Source: Leifsonia xyli (lineage in GTDB: Bacteria > Actinomycetota > Actinomycetes > Actinomycetales > Microbacteriaceae). From it: a stretch of 64,000 bases of DNA. This document shows, in pieces, positions 1 to 8,463 of this stretch. The stretch covers positions 558,001 through 622,000 of the forward strand of contig QFQR01000001.1 in the NCBI GenBank assembly GCA_003243275.1, read 5' to 3'. The notes under the pieces are model-generated. The model searched no databases, was not told where the DNA came from, and saw only the letters and a program-made list of their open reading frames with translations. The position numbers were made by a program, and so were the translations under genes. Numbering within the stretch: position 1 is the first letter of the stretch; every line of letters begins with the position of its first letter.

Positions 1-947
1 CGTTCCACATGCCGGCGTTCGCCATCGTCTCCGGCTACTTCTCGAAGGCGAGCCCGCCCGGCATCCGCCAGATGCGCCGTGTGATCACCGACATCCTGCT
101 GCCCTACGTGATCATGCAGGCCATCTGGTCGCTCGTGCAGTGGCTCGTCGAAGGCAAGGGCTCGTTCAACCTCACCCAGCCGCTCTGGACGCTGTGGTTC
201 CTGCTCGCGCTCGCGATCTTCCGGATGGTGCTCCCCTACCTCGCGCTGCTGCGCTGGCCGCTGCTGTGGGCGGTCGTCGGCTCGGTCGCGGTGGGCTTCT
301 TCTCGAACGTCGACTCGACCTTCTCGCTCTCGCGGGCGATCGGCGTGCTGCCGTTCTTCGTGCTCGGCTGGAAGCTGCGCGGTTGGGGGCTCGTCGATCG
401 CTGGCGGCAGCTGCCGACGGGCGCGATCTGGGGGTTGCGGGTGGGCGGCGCGGCGATCCTCGTCACCTGGCTCTCGGTGATCGTGCTGAACATCCAGGTC
501 TTCCGCGAGTTCGATCTGCGTTTCTGGTTCTTCTACGACGATTCCTACAAGGAGCTCGGGGAGCAGGTCTGGTGGGCCGGTCTGCTGCGGCTCGGCCTGA
601 TCGCGCTCGCGGTGCTGCTGAGCGCCGCCTTCTTCGTGCTGATCCCGCGCCGCCGCACCTTCTTCACGACCTTCGGGCAGGCCACGATGTACGTCTACCT
701 GCTGCACTCCTTCGTGCTCTACCCGATCCGCGAGTCGGGGGTGCTGAAGGATGAGCACGCCTCGGCGATCTGGTTGCTCACGATGGTCTTCGCCTCGTTC
801 GCGATCGCGATCGCGCTCTCGAGCCCCTGGGTACGGAAGGTGTTCCGCCCCCTCATCGAGCCCAAGCCGAACTGGCCCTTCTCACACCGCGCCGAGGAGC
901 CGCCGACCCGTTCCCGCACCGACCCGACGGGTGCTCGCCGCGAGTGA
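1..947 (+). CDS. Acyltransferase-3 family membrane protein (5' end outside window)
   Basis: This is the C-terminal part of a multi-pass membrane protein of the acyltransferase-3 / fucose 4-O-acetylase-like type, which usually O-acylates sugars or other cell-surface groups. The reading frame is open from base 3 and reads FHMPAFAIVSGYFSK, matching the HMP..F..SGYF segment after the first helix of the family, so the true start lies upstream and the internal ATG at 9 is not the start. About eight further hydrophobic segments follow, ending in a charged proline-rich tail. A palindromic repeat pair lies just after the stop, and the next gene converges on it. The substrate cannot be told from the sequence. 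Confidence 0.8.
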   Translation, partial: FHMPAFAIVSGYFSKASPPGIRQMRRVITDILLPYVIMQAIWSLVQWLVEGKGSFNLTQPLWTLWFLLALAIFRMVLPYLALLRWPLLWAVVGSVAVGFFSNVDSTFSLSRAIGVLPFFVLGWKLRGWGLVDRWRQLPTGAIWGLRVGGAAILVTWLSVIVLNIQVFREFDLRFWFFYDDSYKELGEQVWWAGLLRLGLIALAVLLSAAFFVLIPRRRTFFTTFGQATMYVYLLHSFVLYPIRESGVLKDEHASAIWLLTMVFASFAIAIALSSPWVRKVFRPLIEPKPNWPFSHRAEEPPTRSRTDPTGARRE

Positions 948-952
948 TGGTG

Positions 953-1022
953 CAAACGCTGCAGCGTTTGCCCCCTCGCGCCTGCAACTCGCGGCGCCGG
1001 AAGCCGAACGCTGCAGCGTTTG
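953..1022. repeat. Pair of CAAACGCTGCAGCGTTTG-type palindromes
   Basis: A perfect 18-base palindrome (953-970) is followed by a second copy of its 14-base core AACGCTGCAGCGTT (1007-1020). The pair fills the gap between two convergent genes (stops at 947 and 1031). The same core recurs near 20643, 21898, 35274-35343 and 51129-51198. There is no T-tract, so it is not a textbook intrinsic terminator; a REP-like element or bidirectional terminator fits the position. Confidence 0.8.
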
Positions 1023-1030
1023 CGCACCGC

Positions 1031-2524
1031 TCACTCAGCGGCGACGACCTCGTAGCCACGGTCGACGCGTTTCGGCAGCACGAAGACGAGCGCGAAGGCG
1101 AGAACCGCGAAGATCGCCGAGACGAGCATCGCGTGCGCGGCGGAGGACGCGAACGCGGGAGCCACATCCGTGGGACCCGAGATCTCGAGGGTTCCGAAGA
1201 ACACCGAGCCGATCACGGCGATGCCGATCGCCGAGCCGATGCGCTGCATCGTGCCGATGACCCCGGATGCCGCCCCCGCCTCGGTGCGGTCGACCGTCGC
1301 GACGATGAACTGCGCGTTCGGGGCGATGAAGAGCCCCGAGCCGATGCCCGCGACGACGAGCGGCGCCAGCAGCTGCCAGTTGGTGAGGTCGGCGGCCGGC
1401 ACGAGCAGCAGCACGAGCCACACGGCGACGAGCCCGGCCGCCACCATCGCGGTGCCGAGCACGAGCGCCGTGCGCCCGAAGCGGTGCGCGATCCGGTCGC
1501 TCTGCGAGGCGCCGACGATCGATCCGAGCGCGAACGGGATCGAGACGAGACCCGCTTCGAGCGCGGAATGGCCGAGGCCCGCCTGCCAGAGGATCGAGAT
1601 GGTGAAGAAGATGCTCGTGAAGGCCGCGAAGTAGACGAGCGCGAGCACGACCCCGCCCGTGAACGCGGGGTGGCTGAAGAGACGCGGGGGCACGAGCGGC
1701 GTGACGCGTCCGCCTCGCGTGAGGGCGAGCTCCCACAGCGCGAACAGCACGACGAGCACGACGCCGCCCGCGAGCGAGATCCAGGTCCAGAGCGGCCAGT
1801 CGAGGTCCTGACCTTCGATGAGCGGCACCAGGATCGCCACGAGCGCCCCCGCGAGCAGCACGAAGCCGAACCAGTCGGCACCCTTCGCGGCACCGCCCTC
1901 GGCACCGCTGGGGAGGATGAGGATCGCGGCGATGACGGTGATCACCCCGATCGGGAGGTTGACGAAGAAGATCGAGCGCCATCCGTCGGTGTTGCCGAGC
2001 AACTCGATGAGGAGTCCGCCGACGATCGGGCCGAGCGCCGTCGAGACGCCGATCGCGGCCCCCATCACCGCGAAGGCCTTGCCCCGGTCGCGACCCGTGA
2101 ACAGCAACTGGATGAGCGCCGTGACGGGCGGGAAGAACAACCCGCCGAACAGCCCCTACGCGACGCGGGCTACGACGAGCGCCGTGCCGTCCTCGGCGAG
2201 GCCGCAGGCGAGGCTCGCGGCAGTGAAGCCGACGACGCCGATCACGAACACCCATTTGTGCCCGAAGCGGTCGCCGATGCGGCCGGCCGGGATGAGGATC
2301 AGGCCGTAGGCGAGCGCATACCCCGAGATGATCCAGGAGAGCGTCGCCTCGCTCGCGTCGATGCTCGTGCGGATGGTGGGCAATGCGACGTTGACGACGG
2401 TCGTGTCGAGCATGCCCATCGCGATGCCGAGGATCAGCACGGCGAGCGCGAGCCAGCGCGAGCGGGTGCCCCGGAGGCCTGAGCCGGTGTCGGAACCGGG
2501 GTTGGAGGTGGAGGTGGAGGTCAT
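1031..2524 (-). pseudogene. MFS drug exporter, DHA2/EmrB-like, with in-frame TAG stop
   Basis: The gene encodes a 14-helix major facilitator antiporter of the EmrB/QacA (DHA2) kind. The first part starts with ATG at 2524 and shows motif-C-like residues (MGMLDTTVVNVALPTI) and motif A (GRIGDRFGHK). The frame is then cut by TAG at 2156-2158, after ARVA, and continues in the same frame with GLFGGLFFPPVTALIQ to the stop at 1031. Relatives usually have Gln here (CAG), so one G-to-A change on the plus strand at 2158 would explain it. The start overlaps the padR stop by four bases (ATGA), so the two are co-transcribed. A TTG at 2140 could restart the second part, but that would lack the first four helices. 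The gene may be a recent pseudogene, be read through, or contain a sequencing error. Confidence 0.8.
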
Positions 2525-3090
2525 GTGGCGTCCTTCTGCCGGGTGAGTTCGTCGCGGATGATGTCGGGAAGCGCGGCCAACAACTCGTCGTGCCAGGCGA
2601 GTTCGGCCTCGAGCCGATGGACACCGTGTCGGGTGCCCATCCACTCGGCGGTGGTCAGGTGCTGCCGGATGCCGTCCCAGCGCACGCATTTGCGCTCGAG
2701 GATGGCGGCGATCCGCTCGCGGCGATCGCGCAGCACCCCCTCGAGTTCGCCGAGCGCATCGGGGTCGAGGCTGGAGAGCGCGAGGTCGACGGGGTCGTGT
2801 CGCCAGGCAAGCTCGACGAGTCCCTCGCGGCGCAGCCGGCGCAGTGACTCCCGCCCCGCATCCGTGATGTCGAACACCTGCCGCTCGGGGTAGTTGCCCT
2901 GCTTCTCGACACGCACCGCCTCGATGAGTCCCTCGGCGGCGAGTCGCCGGGCGGCCCCGTAGAGGCCGCCGACGGAGATGTCGGTCCATTCGGTGACGTG
3001 CTCCTGCTCGGCGAGCGCGACGAGGGCGTGCCCGTGCAGGGGACCGTGTTCGGCGAGCGAGGCGAGGATGTAGAAGCGGATGGATGACAC
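2521..3090 (-). CDS. PadR family transcriptional regulator
   Basis: A 189-residue PadR-like repressor. The N-terminal winged helix carries the family pattern (FYILASLAEHGPLHGHALV, then LYGAARRLAAEGLIEA, then YPERQVFDITDAGRESLRR), followed by a C-terminal helical dimerisation region of the Vir_act_alpha_C type. I chose the GTG at 3090 because the PadR fold begins directly after it and because a perfect inverted repeat covers this codon. An AT-rich stretch (TGCATAAAAGT) lies about 12 bases upstream, which suggests a leaderless or near-leaderless message. The stop overlaps the start of the exporter gene by four bases, so the regulator probably controls that exporter and itself. Confidence 0.88.
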   Translation of the reverse strand: MSSIRFYILASLAEHGPLHGHALVALAEQEHVTEWTDISVGGLYGAARRLAAEGLIEAVRVEKQGNYPERQVFDITDAGRESLRRLRREGLVELAWRHDPVDLALSSLDPDALGELEGVLRDRRERIAAILERKCVRWDGIRQHLTTAEWMGTRHGVHRLEAELAWHDELLAALPDIIRDELTRQKDAT

Positions 3091-3120
3091 GCGACTACTT
3101 TTATGCAAGTAGTCGCGTGT
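3087..3120. promoter_or_regulatory. PadR operator: perfect 14-bp inverted repeat
   Basis: Two perfect 14-base arms (ACACGCGACTACTT and its complement) flank six bases, TTATGC. The repeat overlaps the GTG start of the PadR gene and its probable -10 region. Its symmetry and placement suggest an autoregulatory operator for the PadR/exporter operon. It lies about 50 bases upstream of the likely metY promoter -35, so an effect on metY is possible but less likely. Confidence 0.75.
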
Positions 3121-3170
3121 GTCAAGCCGCGCATCCGCCTCCCGGATGTGACGCGAAGTTGCGGCACGAA

Positions 3171-3199
3171 TTGCCGAGCGGTCGGGCCGCACGTAACGT
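3171..3199 (+). promoter_or_regulatory. Predicted metY promoter
   Basis: TTGCCG at 3171-3176 and TAACGT at 3194-3199 are separated by 17 bases, a good fit to a housekeeping sigma promoter. Transcription would begin near 3206, about 45 bases before the metY start. I looked for a SAM riboswitch in this leader and saw none. Confidence 0.5.
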
Positions 3200-3249
3200 T
3201 CCCCGCAGCGGGCGCGCATGCGCTCGTGGACCCGAACGAGGAGCGAACC

Positions 3250-4566
3250 ATGTCGGACTGGAAGTTCGAGACCCAGCAGATCCACGCCGGCGCGGCCCCT
3301 GACCCGGTCACCAACGCCCGCGCGACGCCGATCTACAAGACCACGTCGTACGTCTTCAACAACGCCGACCACGCGAAGAACCTGTTCGCGCTCGCCGAGT
3401 TCGGCAACATCTACACGCGCATCATGAACCCGACCCAGGCGGTCATCGAGGACCGCATCGCGGCCCTCGAGGGCGGCACCGCTGCGCTGGCCACGGCATC
3501 CGGGTCGAGCGCGATCACCTACGCGATCCTCAACATCGCCGGTGCAGGCGACCACATCGTCTCGTCGAGCTCCATCTACGGCGGCACCTACAACCTCTTC
3601 AAGTACACCCTCGCCAAGCTCGGCATCGAGGTGACCTTCGTCGAGAACCAGGACGACGCCGAGGAGTGGCGCGCGGCCGTGCGGCCCAACACCAAGGCGT
3701 TCTTCGCCGAGACGATCGGCAACCCGCGCATCAACGTGCTCGACATCGAACTCGTCGCGGGCATCGCGCACGAGAACGAGGTGCCGCTCATCGTCGACAA
3801 CACGATCGCGACGCCGTACCTCATCCGTCCGTTCGAGCACGGCGCCGACATCGTGGTTCACTCGGCCACCAAGTTCCTCGGCGGCCACGGCACGGTCATC
3901 GCGGGTGTCATCGTCGACGGCGGCAAGTTCCCCTGGTCGCAGCACGTCGACAAGTTCCCCGGCCTCACCGAGCCCGACCCTTCGTACCACGGCGCGAGCT
4001 ACACGGGCGTGCTGGGCGACGGGATCGCCTACGTCATCAAGGCGCGCGTCACGCTGCTGCGCGACACGGGTGCCGCGCTCTCCCCCGACAGCGCCTTCAG
4101 CCTCATCCAGGGCGTCGAGACGCTGTCGCTGCGCATCGAGCGCCACGTGCAGAACACGCAGGCGATCGCCGAGTGGCTCGAGGGCCACCCGGATGTCGCC
4201 TCCGTCAACTACGCGGGCCTCCCGTCGAGCCCGTGGTACGCGGCCGCGAACAAGTACGCCCCCCAGGGCGTCGGCGCCGTGCTGTCGTTCGAGCTCAAGG
4301 GCGGCGTCGACGCGGGCCGCGCGCTCGTCGAGAATGTGAGCCTGTTCAGCCACCTCGCCAACATCGGCGACGTGCGCAGCCTCATCATCCACCCGGCCTC
4401 GACGACCCACTCGCAGCTCACCCCCGAGCAGCAGCTCACGACCGGTGTCACCCCGGGCCTCGTGCGGCTCTCGGTCGGCCTCGAGCACGTCGACGACCTC
4501 ACGGCCGATCTGCAGGCCGGCTTCGACGCCGCCAAGCAGGTCAGCGCGGCCAACGCGGGCGCGTAG
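3250..4566 (+). CDS. metY: O-acetylhomoserine (thiol)-lyase, direct sulfhydrylation
   Basis: A 438-residue PLP enzyme of the Cys/Met-metabolism family. It makes homocysteine from O-acetylhomoserine and sulfide in the cytoplasm. Family marks are the N-terminal FETQQIHAG and TPIYKTTSYVF, the YTRIMNPT segment, and the cofactor lysine at about residue 208 in VVHSATKFLGGHG. The long region between that lysine and the C-terminal domain, with FPGLTEPDPSYHG, is typical of MetY rather than cystathionine gamma-synthase. The ATG at 3250 follows a GAGGAG ribosome-binding site. metX, which makes its substrate, is the next gene. Confidence 0.95.
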   Translation: MSDWKFETQQIHAGAAPDPVTNARATPIYKTTSYVFNNADHAKNLFALAEFGNIYTRIMNPTQAVIEDRIAALEGGTAALATASGSSAITYAILNIAGAGDHIVSSSSIYGGTYNLFKYTLAKLGIEVTFVENQDDAEEWRAAVRPNTKAFFAETIGNPRINVLDIELVAGIAHENEVPLIVDNTIATPYLIRPFEHGADIVVHSATKFLGGHGTVIAGVIVDGGKFPWSQHVDKFPGLTEPDPSYHGASYTGVLGDGIAYVIKARVTLLRDTGAALSPDSAFSLIQGVETLSLRIERHVQNTQAIAEWLEGHPDVASVNYAGLPSSPWYAAANKYAPQGVGAVLSFELKGGVDAGRALVENVSLFSHLANIGDVRSLIIHPASTTHSQLTPEQQLTTGVTPGLVRLSVGLEHVDDLTADLQAGFDAAKQVSAANAGA

Positions 4567-4581
4567 CACCGTCCTGCCGTT

Positions 4582-4653
4582 CTCGTAGCTCCAGCTACGA
4601 CGTCGGCGCCCCGGATCCGTCTGGGGCGCCCGCGTCACAGCTGGAGCTACGAG
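4582..4653. terminator. Nested inverted repeat after metY
   Basis: Perfect 15-base outer arms (4582-4596 and 4639-4653, CTCGTAGCTCCAGCT and complement) enclose inner arms GGCGCCCC (4605-4612) and GGGGCGCC (4623-4630). The left arm is itself nearly palindromic, so several folds are possible. It begins 16 bases after the metY stop and ends 43 bases before metX. No T-run follows. It may end or attenuate transcription, or be a mobile palindromic element. Confidence 0.6.
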
Positions 4654-4696
4654 CGTATGCGCGTAACACGCATGCGCGACACGCGAGAATGGCGGG

Positions 4697-5902
4697 ATGG
4701 ACTGGCAGACCCCCGAAGACGCGGTGCCGTCCGCGTTCGTCACCGAGTCCAACCGCCGCGCCCTCTCCGCGAAACCTCCGGCATCCGGAGCCTGGCGGAT
4801 CGGCGACGACCCGGGCGACCGCCTGTTCCAGCGGATCGGCCCGCTCTCGCTCGAACGCGGAGGCAGCCTCCCCCACGTCACGATTGCCTACGAGACCTGG
4901 GGAACACCGAACCTCGCGGGCGACAACGCCGTGCTCGTGCTCCACGCGCTCACCGGCGACAGCCACCTGACGGGGCCTGCAGGCCCCGGACACGCGACCG
5001 CCGGATGGTGGTCGGGTCTGGTCGGACCGGGCAAGGTGCTCGACACCGACCGCTGGTTCATCGTCGCCCCCAACATGCTGGGCGGCTGCCAGGGGTCCAC
5101 CGGCCCCGCCTCGGTCGCTCCCGACGGCACGGAGTGGGGGGCGCGCTTCCCGTACCTCACCATCCGCGACCAGGTCGAGGCGCAGCGCGCGCTCGCCGAC
5201 GCGCTCGGCATCGGGCGTTGGGCGGCCGTGATCGGCGGGTCGATGGGTGGCATGCAGGCGCTCGAATGGGCGGTCGGGCATCCGGATCGGGTGGAGCGGT
5301 TCGCGGTGCTCGCCGCGCCCCCGACGTCGTCTGCCGACCAGATCGCACTCAACTCCGTGCAGTCGGAGGCGATCCGCATGGATCCGGCGTTCGCCGGAGG
5401 CGACTACTACGGCGCCGAAGACGGTGAGGGACCGCACGCCGGTCTCGCCCTGGCGCGCCGGATGGCTCTGCTCAACTACCGCTCCCCCACGGAGCTCGAC
5501 GACCGTTTCGCCCGCAGCTGGCAGAGCGGCATCAACCCGATGGGCGACGGCGGGCGCTTCGCGGTCGAGAGCTACCTCGACTTCCACGGCAACAAGTTCA
5601 CCCGGCGCTTCGACGCCAACAGCTACCTCGTGCTCATCGACGCGATGAGCTCCCACGACATCGGGCGCGACCGTGACGGGGTCGCGGCTGCGCTCGCGCG
5701 GGCGACGGGGCTCGGGCTCGTGCTCGGAGTGGACTCCGACCGGCTGTTCCCCGTGCCCGGACAACGCACCATCGCGAGCCACCTGCCGAACAGCCTGACC
5801 GGCGCCGAGCCGGTCGTCATCACCTCGCCGTTCGGCCACGACGCCTTCCTGATCGAAGACGCCCTCGTCGCGGCGGAACTCGCCCGGCTGCTCGACGCGT
5901 GA
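4697..5902 (+). CDS. metX: Homoserine O-acetyltransferase
   Basis: A 401-residue alpha/beta-hydrolase-fold acyltransferase that acetylates L-homoserine with acetyl-CoA, the entry step to methionine. The nucleophile is Ser at about residue 182 in IGGSMGGMQALEW; the acid Asp is near 348 (GVDSDRLFP) and the His near 381 (SPFGHDAFLIE), completing the triad. The early HALTGDSH and NMLGGCQGSTGP segments are family signatures. The ATG at 4697 has only a weak GGCGGG before it, with GAGAAT seven bases upstream as a possible -10, so translation may be leaderless. Separation from metY by a large hairpin suggests partly independent expression. Confidence 0.95.
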   Translation: MDWQTPEDAVPSAFVTESNRRALSAKPPASGAWRIGDDPGDRLFQRIGPLSLERGGSLPHVTIAYETWGTPNLAGDNAVLVLHALTGDSHLTGPAGPGHATAGWWSGLVGPGKVLDTDRWFIVAPNMLGGCQGSTGPASVAPDGTEWGARFPYLTIRDQVEAQRALADALGIGRWAAVIGGSMGGMQALEWAVGHPDRVERFAVLAAPPTSSADQIALNSVQSEAIRMDPAFAGGDYYGAEDGEGPHAGLALARRMALLNYRSPTELDDRFARSWQSGINPMGDGGRFAVESYLDFHGNKFTRRFDANSYLVLIDAMSSHDIGRDRDGVAAALARATGLGLVLGVDSDRLFPVPGQRTIASHLPNSLTGAEPVVITSPFGHDAFLIEDALVAAELARLLDA

Positions 5903-6005
5903 GAATTCACGACCCGCACGGCGTGCCGTTACCCCCGTTCGGGTGTCACCATCTGCCACGATGGTGCGGAGGAGGCCCCGGCTACCCGACGGGGTGGAGT
6001 GTGCG

Positions 6006-7178
6006 ATGGATCTGATCGCGAAGGAACGCGACCACCTGTTGCAGCGTGCCGCGCGCGTGTACGGTTTGGGGTTCACGATCGCGTCAGCGCTGTGCTTCGT
6101 GCTGCCTGGGGCCGTCACCAGCACCGGCGCCGTCGCCCTCGGAATCGTGCTCTACCTCGCCCTCGCCGGCGCCCAGCTGATGCTCGGCATCAGCCGCAAC
6201 CCCGTCTGGGTGCTGCTGACCGTCGTGGCGGGCACCGGGATCGTCGCCACGGCGACCGAGCTCGGCAGTGCAGAACTCGGCGAAGGCGGGATGACCGCCG
6301 TGCAGTTGCTCGTTTCCGGGTCGCTCGCATCCGTCGCGATGGTGCTGACCGGCACGGTGTGGCGGGTCGTGGGGCTCGGGGTGATGGTCGCGGCGCTCAC
6401 CGCCGTGACGCTCTGGATGACGGTGGCATCCCAGGCGCCGCTGCGCACCGGTGGGCTGCTGGTGCTCGGCTGGATCCTCACCGCGGGCATCGGCCTCTGG
6501 GTCTCCGCGGGGGTGCCGCAAGTCAGCAAGCGCATCGCGAGCATCGGGCGCGCTCACCGCGCCGAGCGTCAGGCGAGCGAGCTCGAGGCGCAGCGCCGGC
6601 AGTCGGCCCGTCTCCTCCACGACACGGTGCTCGCGACGCTCACCCTGCTCGCGCACTCGGGTGTCGGGGTCACGCCGGAGGCGCTGCGGGAGCAGGCGGC
6701 CGAGGACGCCCGACTGCTCCGGCAGTTGCGCCTCGGGTCGACGCCGACCCCCCAGGCATCCGGCAGCTACCAGCTCGAGACGGGCGGCGAATCCGAGCCG
6801 GTGCTGGGTCGCACGCTCGAATCCGTCAAGCAGAGGTTCGGACGGATGGGGCTCACGGTGAGCTGGCACGGCACGGGCCAGGTGCTCCTGCCGAGCGAGG
6901 TGCTCGACGCCTTCCTCCTGGCGCTCGCCGAATGCCTCGAGAACGTGCGTCGCCACTCCGGCGTGACGGAAGCGCACGTGACGATCACCGACGACGACAC
7001 GACCGTTCGCGCCATGGTCACGGATGCCGGTGTCGGTTTCGCGATCGCCGACATCGACGAGGCCAAGCTCGGTTTCGCCGAGTCGGTGGTGGCCCGGCTG
7101 CGCGAGGTCGGCGGCAATGCGCGCCTGTTCTCCTCCCCCGGATCCGGGACGACCGTCGTGCTGGAGGTGCCCAGATGA
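6006..7178 (+). CDS. Membrane sensor histidine kinase, NarL-system type
   Basis: A 390-residue kinase. The first 175 residues hold about six hydrophobic helices, then a short linker, a dimerisation/phosphoacceptor helix with His near 205 in ARLLHDTVLATLTLL, and a C-terminal ATPase domain with an N-box (ECLENVRRHSG) and G-boxes (DAGVGF, SSPGSGTTVVLE). The HDTVL motif is typical of kinases that signal to NarL/LuxR-type regulators, and such a regulator is encoded two genes downstream. I chose ATG 6006 because GGTGGAG lies about ten bases upstream. The stop overlaps the next start by four bases. A short inverted repeat (CACCAT/ATGGTG, about 5947-5966) lies in the leader. The stimulus is unknown. 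Confidence 0.85.
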   Translation: MDLIAKERDHLLQRAARVYGLGFTIASALCFVLPGAVTSTGAVALGIVLYLALAGAQLMLGISRNPVWVLLTVVAGTGIVATATELGSAELGEGGMTAVQLLVSGSLASVAMVLTGTVWRVVGLGVMVAALTAVTLWMTVASQAPLRTGGLLVLGWILTAGIGLWVSAGVPQVSKRIASIGRAHRAERQASELEAQRRQSARLLHDTVLATLTLLAHSGVGVTPEALREQAAEDARLLRQLRLGSTPTPQASGSYQLETGGESEPVLGRTLESVKQRFGRMGLTVSWHGTGQVLLPSEVLDAFLLALAECLENVRRHSGVTEAHVTITDDDTTVRAMVTDAGVGFAIADIDEAKLGFAESVVARLREVGGNARLFSSPGSGTTVVLEVPR

Positions 7179-8434
7179 CCGCGGGGATCCCCGAGGAGAA
7201 CACCCTCGGCATCGTCGTCGGCAACGCAGCCCGCGCCGTCTCCAAGACCGCGAAGCGGCTCGGTCGCGCGGGCGCTCGTCCGAGCCTCGGCATCTCCTTC
7301 CTCGCCCTCGGAGCGGCGATCTTCGTCGTGCTCCGCGCGGTGTACGGCCTGAGCTGGTTCGTGGTGCTCTGGGAGCGCTATCCGATTCCCGGGGCGGCGG
7401 CGGGTGCCTGGGGGCTGCTCGTGATCGTCATCGTGGGAAGCGTGATCGCCTCGCGCGTCGGAGGCGATCGGATGCCGAACTGGGCGTTCGCACTCGTGCT
7501 CGCGGGCATCGCGGCGACGGTCGCCCTCGACCTGATCGCCGTCTGGCCGCTGCAGGACCTCGGCCGCACTCTCACCGCGGCGACGGCCGCCGGAGCGGCG
7601 CTGCTGCTCGTCGTGACGCAGCGCGGGCCGATCGAGCTGCTCATCGCGACGGGTGTGCTCGGGCTCGCGCTCGGCATCGCCATGTTCTTCAACATGCCGC
7701 CTGGCACGCTCTTCGACGCCGACCACCTCGCACCGCAGCTCGCCACCCTCGCCTTCACGGTGTTGCCCGGCGTCATCGGGGTGGTCGTGGTGAACGGCTA
7801 CCGGCGGATGGTGCAGCTCGAACTCGATCGGGTGCTCGTGCAGAGCAACGTGTCGGCCCCCCGCTACGCCGTCGGGATGCTCGCCTCCGAGGAGCTCGCC
7901 CGTCTCGACCTCGCCGCCGAACGGCTCCTCGACTCGATCGCGACCAAGAAGACGGCGCTGCCGCTGACCCCGAAGACCGCCTCGCTCGCCGCCTCGCTCG
8001 CGACCGAGCTGCGCCTGCACCTCATCGAGGGCCGCCGGGAGACCTGGCTCTACCACGCGGTGAGCGAGTCCGAGATGCTCGGTCGCTCGGTCACCCTCGT
8101 CGACAAGTCCTCGCTCGCCGGGCTGCTCGATCCGGCGCAGCGTGACGGCCTCCTCGGTGCCGCGTGGATGCTCGTGAGCGACACCCGCAAGAAGGCGGGC
8201 CCGCACCGCAGCATCACCCTCCAGCTCGGCCCGCTCGCTCCGGCGACGGCCCCCCGCGACGATCACAAGATCGCCGTGCCCATCGCGATCACCAGCAGCG
8301 GCATCCGCCGCAATCGTGTCGATCCCTCGATCTGGGCCGCCCTGGGCCGGGTCGGGCGATACTCTGACTCCACCGAGAACGGAAGCCTCCGCGTCGACAT
8401 CGACGCGAAGGTCGACAATCCGGCGGACGTGTGA
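7175..8434 (+). CDS. Six-helix membrane protein coupled to a two-component system
   Basis: A 419-residue protein with about six hydrophobic segments in residues 40-210 and a cytoplasmic C-terminal half rich in leucine and arginine (LASEELARLDLAAERLLDSI and beyond). The shape resembles a sensor kinase, but I see no phosphoacceptor HD motif, no N-box and no glycine-rich ATP lid. It could be a degenerate kinase or an accessory sensor that dimerises with the kinase upstream. It sits between kinase and regulator, coupled to the kinase by an ATGA overlap. I do not recognise a named family. Confidence 0.75.
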   Translation: MTAGIPEENTLGIVVGNAARAVSKTAKRLGRAGARPSLGISFLALGAAIFVVLRAVYGLSWFVVLWERYPIPGAAAGAWGLLVIVIVGSVIASRVGGDRMPNWAFALVLAGIAATVALDLIAVWPLQDLGRTLTAATAAGAALLLVVTQRGPIELLIATGVLGLALGIAMFFNMPPGTLFDADHLAPQLATLAFTVLPGVIGVVVVNGYRRMVQLELDRVLVQSNVSAPRYAVGMLASEELARLDLAAERLLDSIATKKTALPLTPKTASLAASLATELRLHLIEGRRETWLYHAVSESEMLGRSVTLVDKSSLAGLLDPAQRDGLLGAAWMLVSDTRKKAGPHRSITLQLGPLAPATAPRDDHKIAVPIAITSSGIRRNRVDPSIWAALGRVGRYSDSTENGSLRVDIDAKVDNPADV

Positions 8435-8463
8435 TCCCCCCGAAACACCCGAAGGAGCGCGCC

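Noticed and set aside
944..2482. 512-residue plus-strand frame opposite the MFS exporter
   Set aside because: It is Arg/Glu/Asp-rich shadow sequence with no family match; the opposite strand encodes transporter helices.
3121..3249. Possible SAM riboswitch before metY
   Set aside because: I could not find the conserved core of SAM-I, SAM-II or SAM-IV; a normal promoter fits better.
3091..4881. Minus-strand open frame extending the PadR gene by about 600 codons
   Set aside because: The PadR fold begins at GTG 3090 and the extension lies opposite metY; composition is that of a shadow frame.
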